Assembly (NCBI GenBank): GCA_009937555.1
Contig: JAACFD010000005.1
Coordinates: 1-24,808 of the forward strand
Origin: Chlamydiales bacterium
Lineage (GTDB): Bacteria > Chlamydiota > Chlamydiia > Chlamydiales > JAACFD01
Reading direction: 5' to 3'
Length of the DNA stretch: 24,808 bases
The notes under the pieces were generated by a model. It worked only from the letters and a program-made list of their open reading frames with translations. It was not told the DNA's origin and ran no database searches. Position 1 is the stretch's first letter; each line of letters opens with the position of its first letter. This document shows positions 8,172-16,953 of the stretch, piece after piece. The position numbers and the translations under genes are program-made.

Positions 8172-11100
8172 ATTAAGTTGTTATTAAATTGAACCAAAAG
8201 TTCTTTGGCTAAAATTCTAGTTGTAATATCTGCTGTTTCATCACCATCTAAGGCTACTAGCTTATCTAATAAAGACCTAACCTCTTCTTGAATAGAGCTA
8301 ATCTTTCCTTGTAGTAATCTTCTTTCAAGATTATTTTCCACAAATGGTAACTCTTTAGCTAAGTCTCCTGAAATATACATTAAAGCTTTAGCTAGCCCCA
8401 ACTCTACTCGGTACTTATCTCCTTTATCTTCCTTAATAAAAAAGCGGTTGCGCTTTTCAGAAATTAAGTAACGATTGTATTTTTCTACTTTCTTCCAGTC
8501 TTCTTTTTCTTCTGCGCTATACGAGGCTATTTCAACCATTTCCCATATATTTACAGGAGATAAAACACGGTTAGGATCAGTAGCTTGAACTTCTAGATAT
8601 AAGTCAGTCAACTCAACTAGCTTTTCATAGCTCTCAAAATCATTTAAAAATGATAAGAAAGAAATTCGATATAGGTCAATTTCCTCTAAAACTTTTACTT
8701 GAGGACTTACAGGGATAAATAGGTCATCAAGTCCTGTTTTTCGCATTTCTATTTCTAACCATCTTATAAAATGATTATTGAAATCCACTAGCCTTTCTTC
8801 AGCTTTAGGCATCAACAGTAGATTTTCGATATTTGTATTCGCTGACAACATAGTTCGTTGATCAACAGGTGTTAAACGAAGATTTTCTTGTGCATAGCGT
8901 GAAGTAAATTCATCCAATAGATTTAATTCTAAGCTACCTTCCTCTGAAAATCTCTTTAACTCTAGCATTAGCTTTTTCGCTTCTAAATGTCTAAGCGGAT
9001 AAGAGAAAGTTCTAAGGTTAACCAAGGCATCATAGCGATAGGCAACTTTTGATCCCCAGTCTCTATCTCTATTTCTTTTAGCTATTACTCGTTCTCTTTC
9101 CATATGCTCTGGTAGTTTAAGTGACTCTCTTTTTCTAAAGTCATTTAAAATATCAAGCATTGCAGCATAAGCTTCTCTTTGATCTTCAGCATGGTCTAGA
9201 GCAATTTCCACTTCTTGGTTTAACTCTTCAATAGATAAGACGGAAGGAGTATCTGGAGCCACGTCTACTACTTTTCTAAAACGAGAGAAAGTATTAAGCA
9301 TTAGCTCTAAAACGTCTGTCTTTAGCTGACCCCACTTACTATCTAGAACCATCTGTTGGCGATAGTTTTGAAACTCTTCATCTGTTAGCTGTCGCAGTTT
9401 TTTATCTTCTTGCCTTTTGAGCATTCTGAAAAGCTTTTCTGCTTGTCCATAGTAATACTTAGACTTTGCAAACTCATACTGAGCCTGGTAAACACCAGCA
9501 AGCTCAAAAGCAGCAATAGATAAAGGACGTATACTATCTCTAAAGTCTGTATTTAATTTTTTTAAAGCATCGATATCTGAAAGATCCAGCTCGTCACCTC
9601 GTAGCAGCTCTGAAGGAGCGTATGCAAATACTTTCTTGTAAGTAGAGGCGCTATCATTAAATAAAGTAAGCTCTTTTCTTACTCTTCCCATATTAATCAA
9701 TAAATCTGGATAATAGAAATAAGGATTGTCAATCTTCAGATTATCATTCTTTAATAAGCCATCTAGAAAATAATAAGCTTCTAACCATCTTTTTGAAGCT
9801 ACTAGTGCTTCTGTATAGGCCACTTTTGCTTTGGTAGTGAAGTTCCCTTTATGGTCCACACTTTGTGCTTTTTTGAAGTTTTCTGCAGCAGCATAGTAGT
9901 TTTTATTCTCAAAGTATAAACGGCCTAATTCAAATGTTACAAATGCATGACCTGGGTTTAGCTCACCAGGTAAGTCTCCCTTTAGAGTCATATCTGTTAC
10001 ATCAAATGAACCGCCTTCATTAAATTCAGAACCCAAAATATTGATTAAATCATTACGAGCTAGATAAAAATCTCCAAGCATCTCTCTAAGCTTAGACCTT
10101 TGTAAATAGGCTGCATTTCTATACGGGGAGAACGATTGTGTAAGAATTAGCTGACTAAAATAGGCGACAGCTTGACTTGCATATTTAGTAGCATTTTCAT
10201 GAGCCTCATCTTTTTCTCGGTCACTCATCGCTCCAAGGTTATGGTAACGCTTAAACTCAAGCTTAGCTAACTCTAAGTAGCTCTTACCCATGCGATATAG
10301 AACTTCATGACCTAGAGGGTGCCTAGCTAAAAGAGAAACATAGAAAGGATGAAGAGAGGTGTCATATTCATACTGTGAAAATGCGATGGGGTCATAATCT
10401 CCATCTTCATTATTCTCTTCGCCAAATAAAATAGCGTACTCTCTTTTTATATCAGATAAAATGGAGCGGTTAAAGGTGATAGATTTTTGATAATTACCCT
10501 GAAGTTGTGAAATAACCCCTACAAAAATCTTAGCTTCATTTAGAAGGTTTAAAGTTTGTCTTGACCTTGCAGGAAACTCCTTTGATCCAGATGTTGCCTC
10601 TGTTAACTGCCTGCTTCCCAGGAAACTTTTATCCATCAGTGGAGTTGCAAAGTCTAAGAAGCTTAAAAATGCACTCATGGATAGGTTAAGCTCTTGCTGT
10701 GCTCTTTGATTTTCCTGTGGGATATCATTACTAGCTTTAATAAAGCGAAGAGCACGATTTAGATATATTTCTCCTAACAGGAACCTAGAACGAGCAAGAT
10801 ACACTTTATTATCTTCTTGCATCTCAAAGCTAAACCCTTCAATTTCTCCCATAAGATTCTTAGGTGTATACTTGGGAAGTTCAGAGGTAAAGATCCGACT
10901 AGCATAACTTTCAAGAAAATCTACCCAAGCCTGATAACTAGCTGTGTTTTCATCAACAGGAGCAGCTCCAAAAAATAGCTTCTCTGAACGGGTCATTTTT
11001 TCATCAAACTCTTGAAATATGATTTTACCGTTACGATTCTCATCTTCAACCATATCAGTACTAATATCATTAGAAGCAACCAAGTCTGCAAATGATTTTA

Positions 11101-14100
11101 GTTTACTTTGGTGATAAGCACTTTTACCTATTAACCATAAAGATTTTGTCTTGTAGAAATTTTCTTTCTGTTTAATTCCTTGTGCTTGAACTAAGTTATC
11201 TAACTGAGACTCTAACATCCTAATGAGACGACCCATATTATCAAAATCATTGATATCGATTTTGGTAATAACTTTATTTAGGCCTACAGGAGCATTAGTA
11301 ATGTATGAGCTTAACTGATTCAATACAATATCATTTCTAGATAGCTCTTGATTTAGAATTTCTAAGCGATTTTGAGATTCTTTTAATTTTGGAAATAGAG
11401 AAAGTCTAAAATTGGATACTTCCCCCATTTGAGAAGCATACTGATCAGCTAAATTTTTCAAGCGTTCATTAATTTCTATAGATCTAGCATTTAAATTTTG
11501 AATACGATTCTCTGCTTCTGCAATTTTAGGAACGTATAGATCATACTTGATCTGATCTCTTCTACCAGCAGCTTCTACTTGCTCTTTTTCCAGAACTTCT
11601 TTTTCAGAAACTGCCTCTAGTAGTTCTTGAACGAGCACACCTCTTTCTTCAAAGGTTCTTCTATAAGCTGTAATATTAAGCCCCATTTCTCGCTCAAGCT
11701 TATAGAAGTTAATAAGACGGAACTCAAAACCTCTATTTGACTCCCTTCCTTCATTTTGAACCATATGAGGAGAACGTTTTAGCTGCTTCAGCTGCATTTG
11801 ATAATTACTTAAGCGGCTCTTTGATTGAACAATATTGCGCATAAACCGGCTAAGATTATTTGTCTGCTTTTCTGAAAGCTCTTGGTGGCTTTTAAGACTA
11901 TCACTAATCTTTCTAAAATTTTCAGTAATTACAGTTTCTTCATTATGAACTTTGCTTAGCAATGAATTTTGTTGCCAAAGAGCTTCATACTCTCCTGTAA
12001 GACTTTCCTGGCGTTGGAGGTAGTTTCTAAGCTCATCCATTCCTTCGGATGAAAATAGTGAAAAGCCTTCTTGATTAGACATCCCTGGATAGAAAGTCTC
12101 TAAAGTTTGCTTTGTAAGACGCTCTCTTTGTAATAGAACATTGAGTCTGGCATGCATTTGGGCTATTTCATCATTAAGCATACGAGTCTGTCTTTCGTAG
12201 TGCTCTCTCTCAACAGTATTTTTAGGCTGAATTAAAAGAAGCTGAGCTCTTTTCTCAGCTTTTTTTTGCATTATTCCAGATGAACCTCTTTTACCAATCA
12301 AAGCAATGATTTCTTCTTGTGTTTCTTTAAGAAGCTTTTCAGCCTGCCAAACTTTAGACTCTGATTCTGCAATCTCTTCAATAATGGCTCTAATAGGTTC
12401 AAAGATACTGTTGAACTCTCTAACAACTTTATTTTGCTTTGATTCAAGTTCAGAGATCTCTGTTAATAGCTTTTCTCTTTCATTACCAGCACTCGACACC
12501 AGGCTTGTTCTTAAGTCATTTATTTTTGATGCTAATTGCTTTTGTTGCTCTTGGTATTTTTTAAGTGGGTTTTCCTGCTCTGTTCCGTTTAGCTTACGTA
12601 AAAGCGTAAGGTATCTTTTTCGTAGCTGTATTTGCGTTTCAATCTGCTCTAGTAAAGGCTCGCTGTCATTAACTGTTTGAATTCTTAGGTGAGCTTGCCT
12701 TTCCTGAAGTGCTTCTAATGAATGAAGAAGAGACTCTTTCTTTCGGTTTATTTTATTGTAAATTTGTCCTAAGGCTCTATCTAAATCAACAAGTTCTTTT
12801 TGAGCTTCTTTTGTCTGAATCTCCGCTTTTGTCTGTCTGTTTCTAGCAACCTCTTCTTCTTTATGGATCTGCTTTATCATTTCAATATCAATATTGCCTT
12901 TACTTTCTATTTCAAATAAAGACTGTTTCAATTGCTTTAAAGCAGCTCTTTGATTATCAAAAATGATTTCACCCTGCTTAACGATCTCTAAAAAATGGTT
13001 ACGCTTTTCAGTTAAGGCTTTCTCTAAGTCAGGAAGTCTAGGATAGGTTTTTCTGGAAACAATACCGTCTACATGAGCCTGAAGTTCCTGACGACGGTTC
13101 TCTCCCGTTTCCTTCTTTAGCATCTCTTCTTTATAAAGCGTTACAATTTGCTGCATTTGCCTTTCACTTAAAGAGTTATTGATCGAGGTTCCATCACTAA
13201 GGATGTATCGATTCTCAATAGCATTGTGGAAACTTTGATTGATAATCTCGCGGTTGATAGAAGCTATTTCTTGAGTTGATAGATTAACAAGACTCTCTTT
13301 CAAACCTGCTTGAGCAGATATAGACAATGTAGCAAGAGAATAATCACCTTCTTGCATAAGAGTAGGTTTTCGCATAAAGTCATTAAATGCGCTGATAATC
13401 TCTTTTTGCAATACAGGTGTTAACCACTTGACACCACTATTTTTCTTAATCTGAGCTTGTATTGCTGGATCTAAAACAGACCATAAAAGTGATCCAACTG
13501 TTTTCTTTCCTTCTCCTGCAAGGTCTTGAGAGGCTTTTAAAATATTGCTAAGTAGCAGCCTCCACTTAATATTCCCATCATCTTTATGAAAAAAAGGAAA
13601 ACTTGTTAATGACTTGGGTGAAGAAAGCGCCTTTTCAATAATGCTAAGATCTTGTTCGGTCTGGACGATTTCTTTATTAGCTACTTCTAAATGTTTTTGA
13701 GTAGATTGGTTAAGTAAAAATGCAGTAGCATTATTTGGCGTGTTAAAAATTCTAACTAAATATGAGCGCGCCTGGCGATATTTTTTCTCTTCAAAAGCTA
13801 ATTCAGCTAGTGACTCAAGACATCCTACATATTCATCCCAAACAGGGCTGAATCCGTCTGGGCGACGTCCCTCAAAATGTTTACTACCTAATGTATAACC
13901 ATCAACATAGCGGCGGCCTATTTCAAAACAACGTCTAGCATTTTTATTATCATTGTAATACCGAAACCAACGCCCTAGCAAGTATGCTGGCGCAACAACA
14001 GATACAGATTCTTGCTTTAAGACTTCTTTGAGCTGCTTTTCTAAGATAGCAATTTCTTTTACATTGGCATGCTTGAAACTTTTCTCTTTATCTATTTCAT

Positions 14101-14668
14101 CATGAAGCCATGAGGATAAAAGTAACGGGACCCGCTGGAGTAAGCCCTCTTCATAGTATTCAAGTCTTTGTAAGCCCAACACTTTTAATAGATTTAGAAA
14201 TAAAGCATTGTCTCCTGAGTTATTGCGATCAATATGCCCTTCAAGTTCCAATCTCATCAAACCTTCCAGAGCGTCAACCATAGCCAGTTGTCTTTCAGGG
14301 ACATGAGGTGTTAAAGGGTGGCGTGATCTACGGATTGGCGTTTTAGTTAAATCAATAGCTGTTTGAATAGAATCTACAAGCTCTTCTCTTTTAACCAGAT
14401 CATTTCTTATTGCCTTAAAGGCTGTATCACGCATCATTGAAACATCAGCATAGTTTGCTAACTTTTCTTCTAAGATGTCCTCTTTAGTTCTAGTCAGGTA
14501 TAAAAAAGCCCAGCTAGAAAAAATGATGGCAATAAGCACCATAAAGCCAAGCCCAATCCATATTGGGTTATGCTGGGTTTTATCTAGATCTTCAATAGTT
14601 CCTAGTTGAGATGGATCAAACTTATCCTCAGGAAACTCTTCTAACTTTTCTTTAAGTTTTTTCGCCAT
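8168..14668 (-). CDS. Giant membrane-anchored coiled-coil/TPR protein, 2166 residues
   Basis: I do not recognise a named family. Residues 1-35 are charged, and residues 36-58 form one clear transmembrane helix (IWIGLGFMVLIAIIFSSWAF core). Everything after that is soluble. TPR-like helix pairs occur at about 225-310. A long, interrupted coiled coil rich in E, K, Q and L runs from about 520 to 1165. A second helical-repeat region spans about 1290-1750 and includes a near-canonical TPR (FELGRLYFENKNYYAAAENF near 1580). The remaining C-terminal 400 residues are helical without a recognisable motif. Only two cysteines occur in the whole protein (about 247 and 282), which suits a periplasmic location with the N-terminus inside. 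An extended 600-residue coiled coil could bridge the periplasm. It lies 26 bases after the LysM lipoprotein gene and is coupled to the small downstream gene. Structural scaffold or motility/secretion ruler roles are inference. Confidence 0.85.
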   Translation of the reverse strand: MAKKLKEKLEEFPEDKFDPSQLGTIEDLDKTQHNPIWIGLGFMVLIAIIFSSWAFLYLTRTKEDILEEKLANYADVSMMRDTAFKAIRNDLVKREELVDSIQTAIDLTKTPIRRSRHPLTPHVPERQLAMVDALEGLMRLELEGHIDRNNSGDNALFLNLLKVLGLQRLEYYEEGLLQRVPLLLSSWLHDEIDKEKSFKHANVKEIAILEKQLKEVLKQESVSVVAPAYLLGRWFRYYNDNKNARRCFEIGRRYVDGYTLGSKHFEGRRPDGFSPVWDEYVGCLESLAELAFEEKKYRQARSYLVRIFNTPNNATAFLLNQSTQKHLEVANKEIVQTEQDLSIIEKALSSPKSLTSFPFFHKDDGNIKWRLLLSNILKASQDLAGEGKKTVGSLLWSVLDPAIQAQIKKNSGVKWLTPVLQKEIISAFNDFMRKPTLMQEGDYSLATLSISAQAGLKESLVNLSTQEIASINREIINQSFHNAIENRYILSDGTSINNSLSERQMQQIVTLYKEEMLKKETGENRRQELQAHVDGIVSRKTYPRLPDLEKALTEKRNHFLEIVKQGEIIFDNQRAALKQLKQSLFEIESKGNIDIEMIKQIHKEEEVARNRQTKAEIQTKEAQKELVDLDRALGQIYNKINRKKESLLHSLEALQERQAHLRIQTVNDSEPLLEQIETQIQLRKRYLTLLRKLNGTEQENPLKKYQEQQKQLASKINDLRTSLVSSAGNEREKLLTEISELESKQNKVVREFNSIFEPIRAIIEEIAESESKVWQAEKLLKETQEEIIALIGKRGSSGIMQKKAEKRAQLLLIQPKNTVEREHYERQTRMLNDEIAQMHARLNVLLQRERLTKQTLETFYPGMSNQEGFSLFSSEGMDELRNYLQRQESLTGEYEALWQQNSLLSKVHNEETVITENFRKISDSLKSHQELSEKQTNNLSRFMRNIVQSKSRLSNYQMQLKQLKRSPHMVQNEGRESNRGFEFRLINFYKLEREMGLNITAYRRTFEERGVLVQELLEAVSEKEVLEKEQVEAAGRRDQIKYDLYVPKIAEAENRIQNLNARSIEINERLKNLADQYASQMGEVSNFRLSLFPKLKESQNRLEILNQELSRNDIVLNQLSSYITNAPVGLNKVITKIDINDFDNMGRLIRMLESQLDNLVQAQGIKQKENFYKTKSLWLIGKSAYHQSKLKSFADLVASNDISTDMVEDENRNGKIIFQEFDEKMTRSEKLFFGAAPVDENTASYQAWVDFLESYASRIFTSELPKYTPKNLMGEIEGFSFEMQEDNKVYLARSRFLLGEIYLNRALRFIKASNDIPQENQRAQQELNLSMSAFLSFLDFATPLMDKSFLGSRQLTEATSGSKEFPARSRQTLNLLNEAKIFVGVISQLQGNYQKSITFNRSILSDIKREYAILFGEENNEDGDYDPIAFSQYEYDTSLHPFYVSLLARHPLGHEVLYRMGKSYLELAKLEFKRYHNLGAMSDREKDEAHENATKYASQAVAYFSQLILTQSFSPYRNAAYLQRSKLREMLGDFYLARNDLINILGSEFNEGGSFDVTDMTLKGDLPGELNPGHAFVTFELGRLYFENKNYYAAAENFKKAQSVDHKGNFTTKAKVAYTEALVASKRWLEAYYFLDGLLKNDNLKIDNPYFYYPDLLINMGRVRKELTLFNDSASTYKKVFAYAPSELLRGDELDLSDIDALKKLNTDFRDSIRPLSIAAFELAGVYQAQYEFAKSKYYYGQAEKLFRMLKRQEDKKLRQLTDEEFQNYRQQMVLDSKWGQLKTDVLELMLNTFSRFRKVVDVAPDTPSVLSIEELNQEVEIALDHAEDQREAYAAMLDILNDFRKRESLKLPEHMERERVIAKRNRDRDWGSKVAYRYDALVNLRTFSYPLRHLEAKKLMLELKRFSEEGSLELNLLDEFTSRYAQENLRLTPVDQRTMLSANTNIENLLLMPKAEERLVDFNNHFIRWLEIEMRKTGLDDLFIPVSPQVKVLEEIDLYRISFLSFLNDFESYEKLVELTDLYLEVQATDPNRVLSPVNIWEMVEIASYSAEEKEDWKKVEKYNRYLISEKRNRFFIKEDKGDKYRVELGLAKALMYISGDLAKELPFVENNLERRLLQGKISSIQEEVRSLLDKLVALDGDETADITTRILAKELLVQFNNNLI

Positions 14669-14694
14669 AGTGTCTTGCTATTATTTAAGTTAAA

Positions 14695-15426
14695 TTATTC
14701 AAACTCTTCTGACATTAATGTTTGCATGTACTGATTCACTACTTTTTCCCCTTGTTCTTTCTCAAAGTCAAAAAATAGAGCAAGCGCTAGACCTGCTTTT
14801 AAAGAGCGAGGGTGCTCAATCCAACCTTGGTTCCAAAGTACAATATCATTTACTCTTTCGCCCGAGCCATAGTAGTTTACTGAGATTGAATAGAGAGTCT
14901 CATTTGGTCTAACTAGGTGAATTAAAAAGGGTGGTTTTTCATAGAATTGGAAAGTCTCAGGGCTTTCCTCCATAGAATTTTCTAGATCACCACTAGTTGC
15001 GTAATCTAGTGTGGCTTTCATCTTCTCATTTTGCGCTAAGTACCCTTCAATTTTATCTGCGAGGGCACGCTCTGTATCTCTTAACTCATTAAAACGCTCT
15101 CTACCTTCTTGAATTTCATCATCTCCAACTTCAAGAGTAAGCTGAATTCTATCTACCCAAGACTCAATGCTTTCATACTTTCTTCTATCCCAATCTTTAG
15201 GGTAAGGAGACTTGGGGATTGTCAGTAATAATTCTTCTGGGCCCTGCTCGCTTAGCTTAGGCTCTTCTTTATCACCCATCTTATCAAATCTCTGTTCTTT
15301 AAAAGCCTCTCTAGCAGTTGCAACTTCAGGGGCTGAATTTAAGTTATGACATGATGACAGCATGATTAACAAACTAAAGACAAGAGTAAAACTACTGTAC
15401 ACTTTTTCAATCCATTTACCAAACAT
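14695..15426 (-). CDS. LysM-domain outer-membrane lipoprotein
   Basis: This 243-aa protein starts with a lipoprotein signal peptide whose hydrophobic core ends in LIMLSSC, giving Cys26 as the lipidation site. The next residue is His rather than Asp, so outer-membrane sorting is expected by the E. coli rule. Residues 35-160 are acidic and helical, with a predicted short coiled coil at about 100-140. Residues 167-219 form a LysM domain (FLIHLVRPNETLYSISVNYY, then NDIVLWNQGW and LKAGLAL), which usually binds N-acetylglucosamine in peptidoglycan. AAGAGAG upstream of the ATG is a plausible ribosome-binding site. As first gene of the operon with the giant coiled-coil protein, it could tether that protein to the murein or outer membrane. 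The domain calls are good; the role is inferred. Confidence 0.85.
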   Translation of the reverse strand: MFGKWIEKVYSSFTLVFSLLIMLSSCHNLNSAPEVATAREAFKEQRFDKMGDKEEPKLSEQGPEELLLTIPKSPYPKDWDRRKYESIESWVDRIQLTLEVGDDEIQEGRERFNELRDTERALADKIEGYLAQNEKMKATLDYATSGDLENSMEESPETFQFYEKPPFLIHLVRPNETLYSISVNYYGSGERVNDIVLWNQGWIEHPRSLKAGLALALFFDFEKEQGEKVVNQYMQTLMSEEFE

Positions 15427-15652
15427 ATATTAACTCTCTTAAAAACAAAAACTCTGAATAATGTTATATATATATTTAAGAGATTTTAGGAAAGGTAAAG
15501 CACAGATTCTTTAAAACTTTCGGTTCAGTTGTTTGTAAATAATCTAGCCTTTCTTAAATAAAATGGTAAAAAATTCCCCCCATTCCTATAGTGTGCTAGT
15601 AAGAGCAAGCGTAAAATTTACGAGTAATTTTAAATTTCTACACTAGGTATTT
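15427..15652. promoter_or_regulatory. Divergent regulatory region between envelope operon and kinase operon
   Basis: This is the longest gene-free stretch in the window (226 bases), between two divergent operons. On the plus side TATAGT (15587-15592) is a good -10 candidate for the kinase gene, but the sequence 17-18 bases before it is a poor -35. On the minus side an AT run with TATATATATAT near 15460-15473 could hold the -10 for the lipoprotein operon. I searched by eye for the sigma-54 pattern (GG, ten bases, GC in the TGGCAC..TTGC context) and found none. Confidence 0.45.
15610..15622. repeat. Inverted repeat CGTAAA-A-TTTACG upstream of kinase gene
   Basis: A perfect 6-base inverted repeat has a single central base. 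It lies just after the candidate -10 and 30 bases before the kinase ATG, so it falls in the predicted 5' leader or initially transcribed region. That is a position used by operators. The surrounding sequence is AT-rich, so chance occurrence is possible; the CG ends make it stand out somewhat. Confidence 0.35.
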
Positions 15653-16933
15653 ATGGCGCATCCTGTTTTAAGTAAACTAACTAAGCAAGTTGATAACTTA
15701 GAAAAGAAAACAGAATCTAGTGAAAAATTAGAATCGCTTACAAGTGCTTTTCATACGTTTACAGAAGAGGCCAAAAGGCTTGAAACAGAATACAAAAAAC
15801 TCAAGAGCCGCTTTAAAGAAGTTAACCTTGAGCTAGATAGCACCAATAAAGAGCTTAAAAATAAAGTATTAGAGCTTAACCATATCACAGGTTATCTAAA
15901 TAGTATTTTATCCAACATCCACCAAGGTTTAATTTTCATAGATCTTTCAGGCACAGTACTTACTGTAAACCAAGCTGCTGAGTCTATTCTTGAAATACCA
16001 CAAGATGCTTTACTTTTCAAAAGCATTAAAGAATCTTTAGGTGATAACTTCTTTGGTTTTTCAATAAGCGACTGCTTAAAGAATAAAAAAGACGTTACAT
16101 TTCAGCCATTTAGTCTAAATCAAGAGGATAGGGGGATTCAAAAAGAACTAGAAATTTCAACTTCTTTTGTAGATAAGGGCCCTCCAAGCCACCACGGTTT
16201 AATCATTCTTATTAAAGATATTTCCGAGCTTTGTCACCTACAGTTACTAAATAACCGCAATGATCGCTTGAAAGAACTGGGAGAAATGGCTGCGAAAGTC
16301 GCACATGAAATACGTAATCCTCTTGGAGGTATTGAAGGTTTTGCAACCTTACTTCAGCGTGACCTTTCTAAACTTCCAGAAGCTAAAAATATGGCAGAGA
16401 ACATCCTGTCAGGAGCTAAAATTATTGGCCGTCTAGTGAGTCGTATCTTAGACTACTCAAGACCCATGCAGCCTAATCTACAAAAAGAAGAGATAAACAG
16501 GTTGATCAAAAAGTGTATCGAAATGGTTTCTGTAGATTCTCGATTCTCTAAAGAGCATCGCCTGAACTTTGAAAGCGAAGTAAAGCAAGCAGAGCTATTT
16601 ATAGACTCTCAGCTAATCACTTCAGCTTTATGGAACCTACTTATTAACTCATCAGAAGCTATGCCTTCAAAAGGTGTGATTACTGTGAGACTATATCAAA
16701 GTAAACATGATGTTTGTATCCAGGTTATTGACCAAGGAAAGGGCATCCCTGAAAAAGATCTTGAAAAAATCTTTTCTCCTTTGTTTACTTCGAAACAAAA
16801 AGGAAATGGACTAGGCCTAAGCGAAGTCTATAAAATTATACAACTACATGGTGGAGAAATTAGTGTTGACTCCCAGATGAAAAAGGGAAGCTGCTTCACA
16901 ATAAAATTTCCTATCCTACAGCAAAACAAATAA
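15653..16933 (+). CDS. Soluble PAS-domain sensor histidine kinase of an NtrC-type pair
   Basis: This 426-aa protein has no transmembrane segment, so it senses a cytoplasmic signal. Residues 1-75 are coiled coil and about 80-195 form a PAS domain (SILSNIHQGLIFIDLSGTV start). The dimerisation/phosphoacceptor domain carries the H-box AHEIRNPLGG with His218. The ATPase domain shows the N-box LWNLLINSSEAM, G1 box DQGKGIP, F-box FSPLFTSK and G2 box GNGLGLS. All catalytic motifs are intact. Soluble PAS kinases of this plan pair with sigma-54 activators: FlgS with FlgR in Epsilonproteobacteria (flagellar genes), and CtcB with CtcC in Chlamydia. It is followed after 20 bases by an NtrC-family regulator, its evident partner. 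The ribosome-binding site before ATG 15653 is weak (TAGGT). Confidence 0.92.
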   Translation: MAHPVLSKLTKQVDNLEKKTESSEKLESLTSAFHTFTEEAKRLETEYKKLKSRFKEVNLELDSTNKELKNKVLELNHITGYLNSILSNIHQGLIFIDLSGTVLTVNQAAESILEIPQDALLFKSIKESLGDNFFGFSISDCLKNKKDVTFQPFSLNQEDRGIQKELEISTSFVDKGPPSHHGLIILIKDISELCHLQLLNNRNDRLKELGEMAAKVAHEIRNPLGGIEGFATLLQRDLSKLPEAKNMAENILSGAKIIGRLVSRILDYSRPMQPNLQKEEINRLIKKCIEMVSVDSRFSKEHRLNFESEVKQAELFIDSQLITSALWNLLINSSEAMPSKGVITVRLYQSKHDVCIQVIDQGKGIPEKDLEKIFSPLFTSKQKGNGLGLSEVYKIIQLHGGEISVDSQMKKGSCFTIKFPILQQNK

Positions 16934-16953
16934 CTTAACTGTCTGAGGTATAC

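Noticed and set aside
12306..12680. 124-codon plus-strand open frame inside the giant protein gene
   Set aside because: It is antisense to a coiled-coil segment. The serine-, leucine- and cysteine-rich translation is what antisense of such codons gives, and there is no ribosome-binding site.
15427..15652. Sigma-54 promoter expected near the NtrC-type regulator and the divergent operon
   Set aside because: I found no GG-N10-GC element in the TGGCAC/TTGC context in this or the other intergenic gaps.
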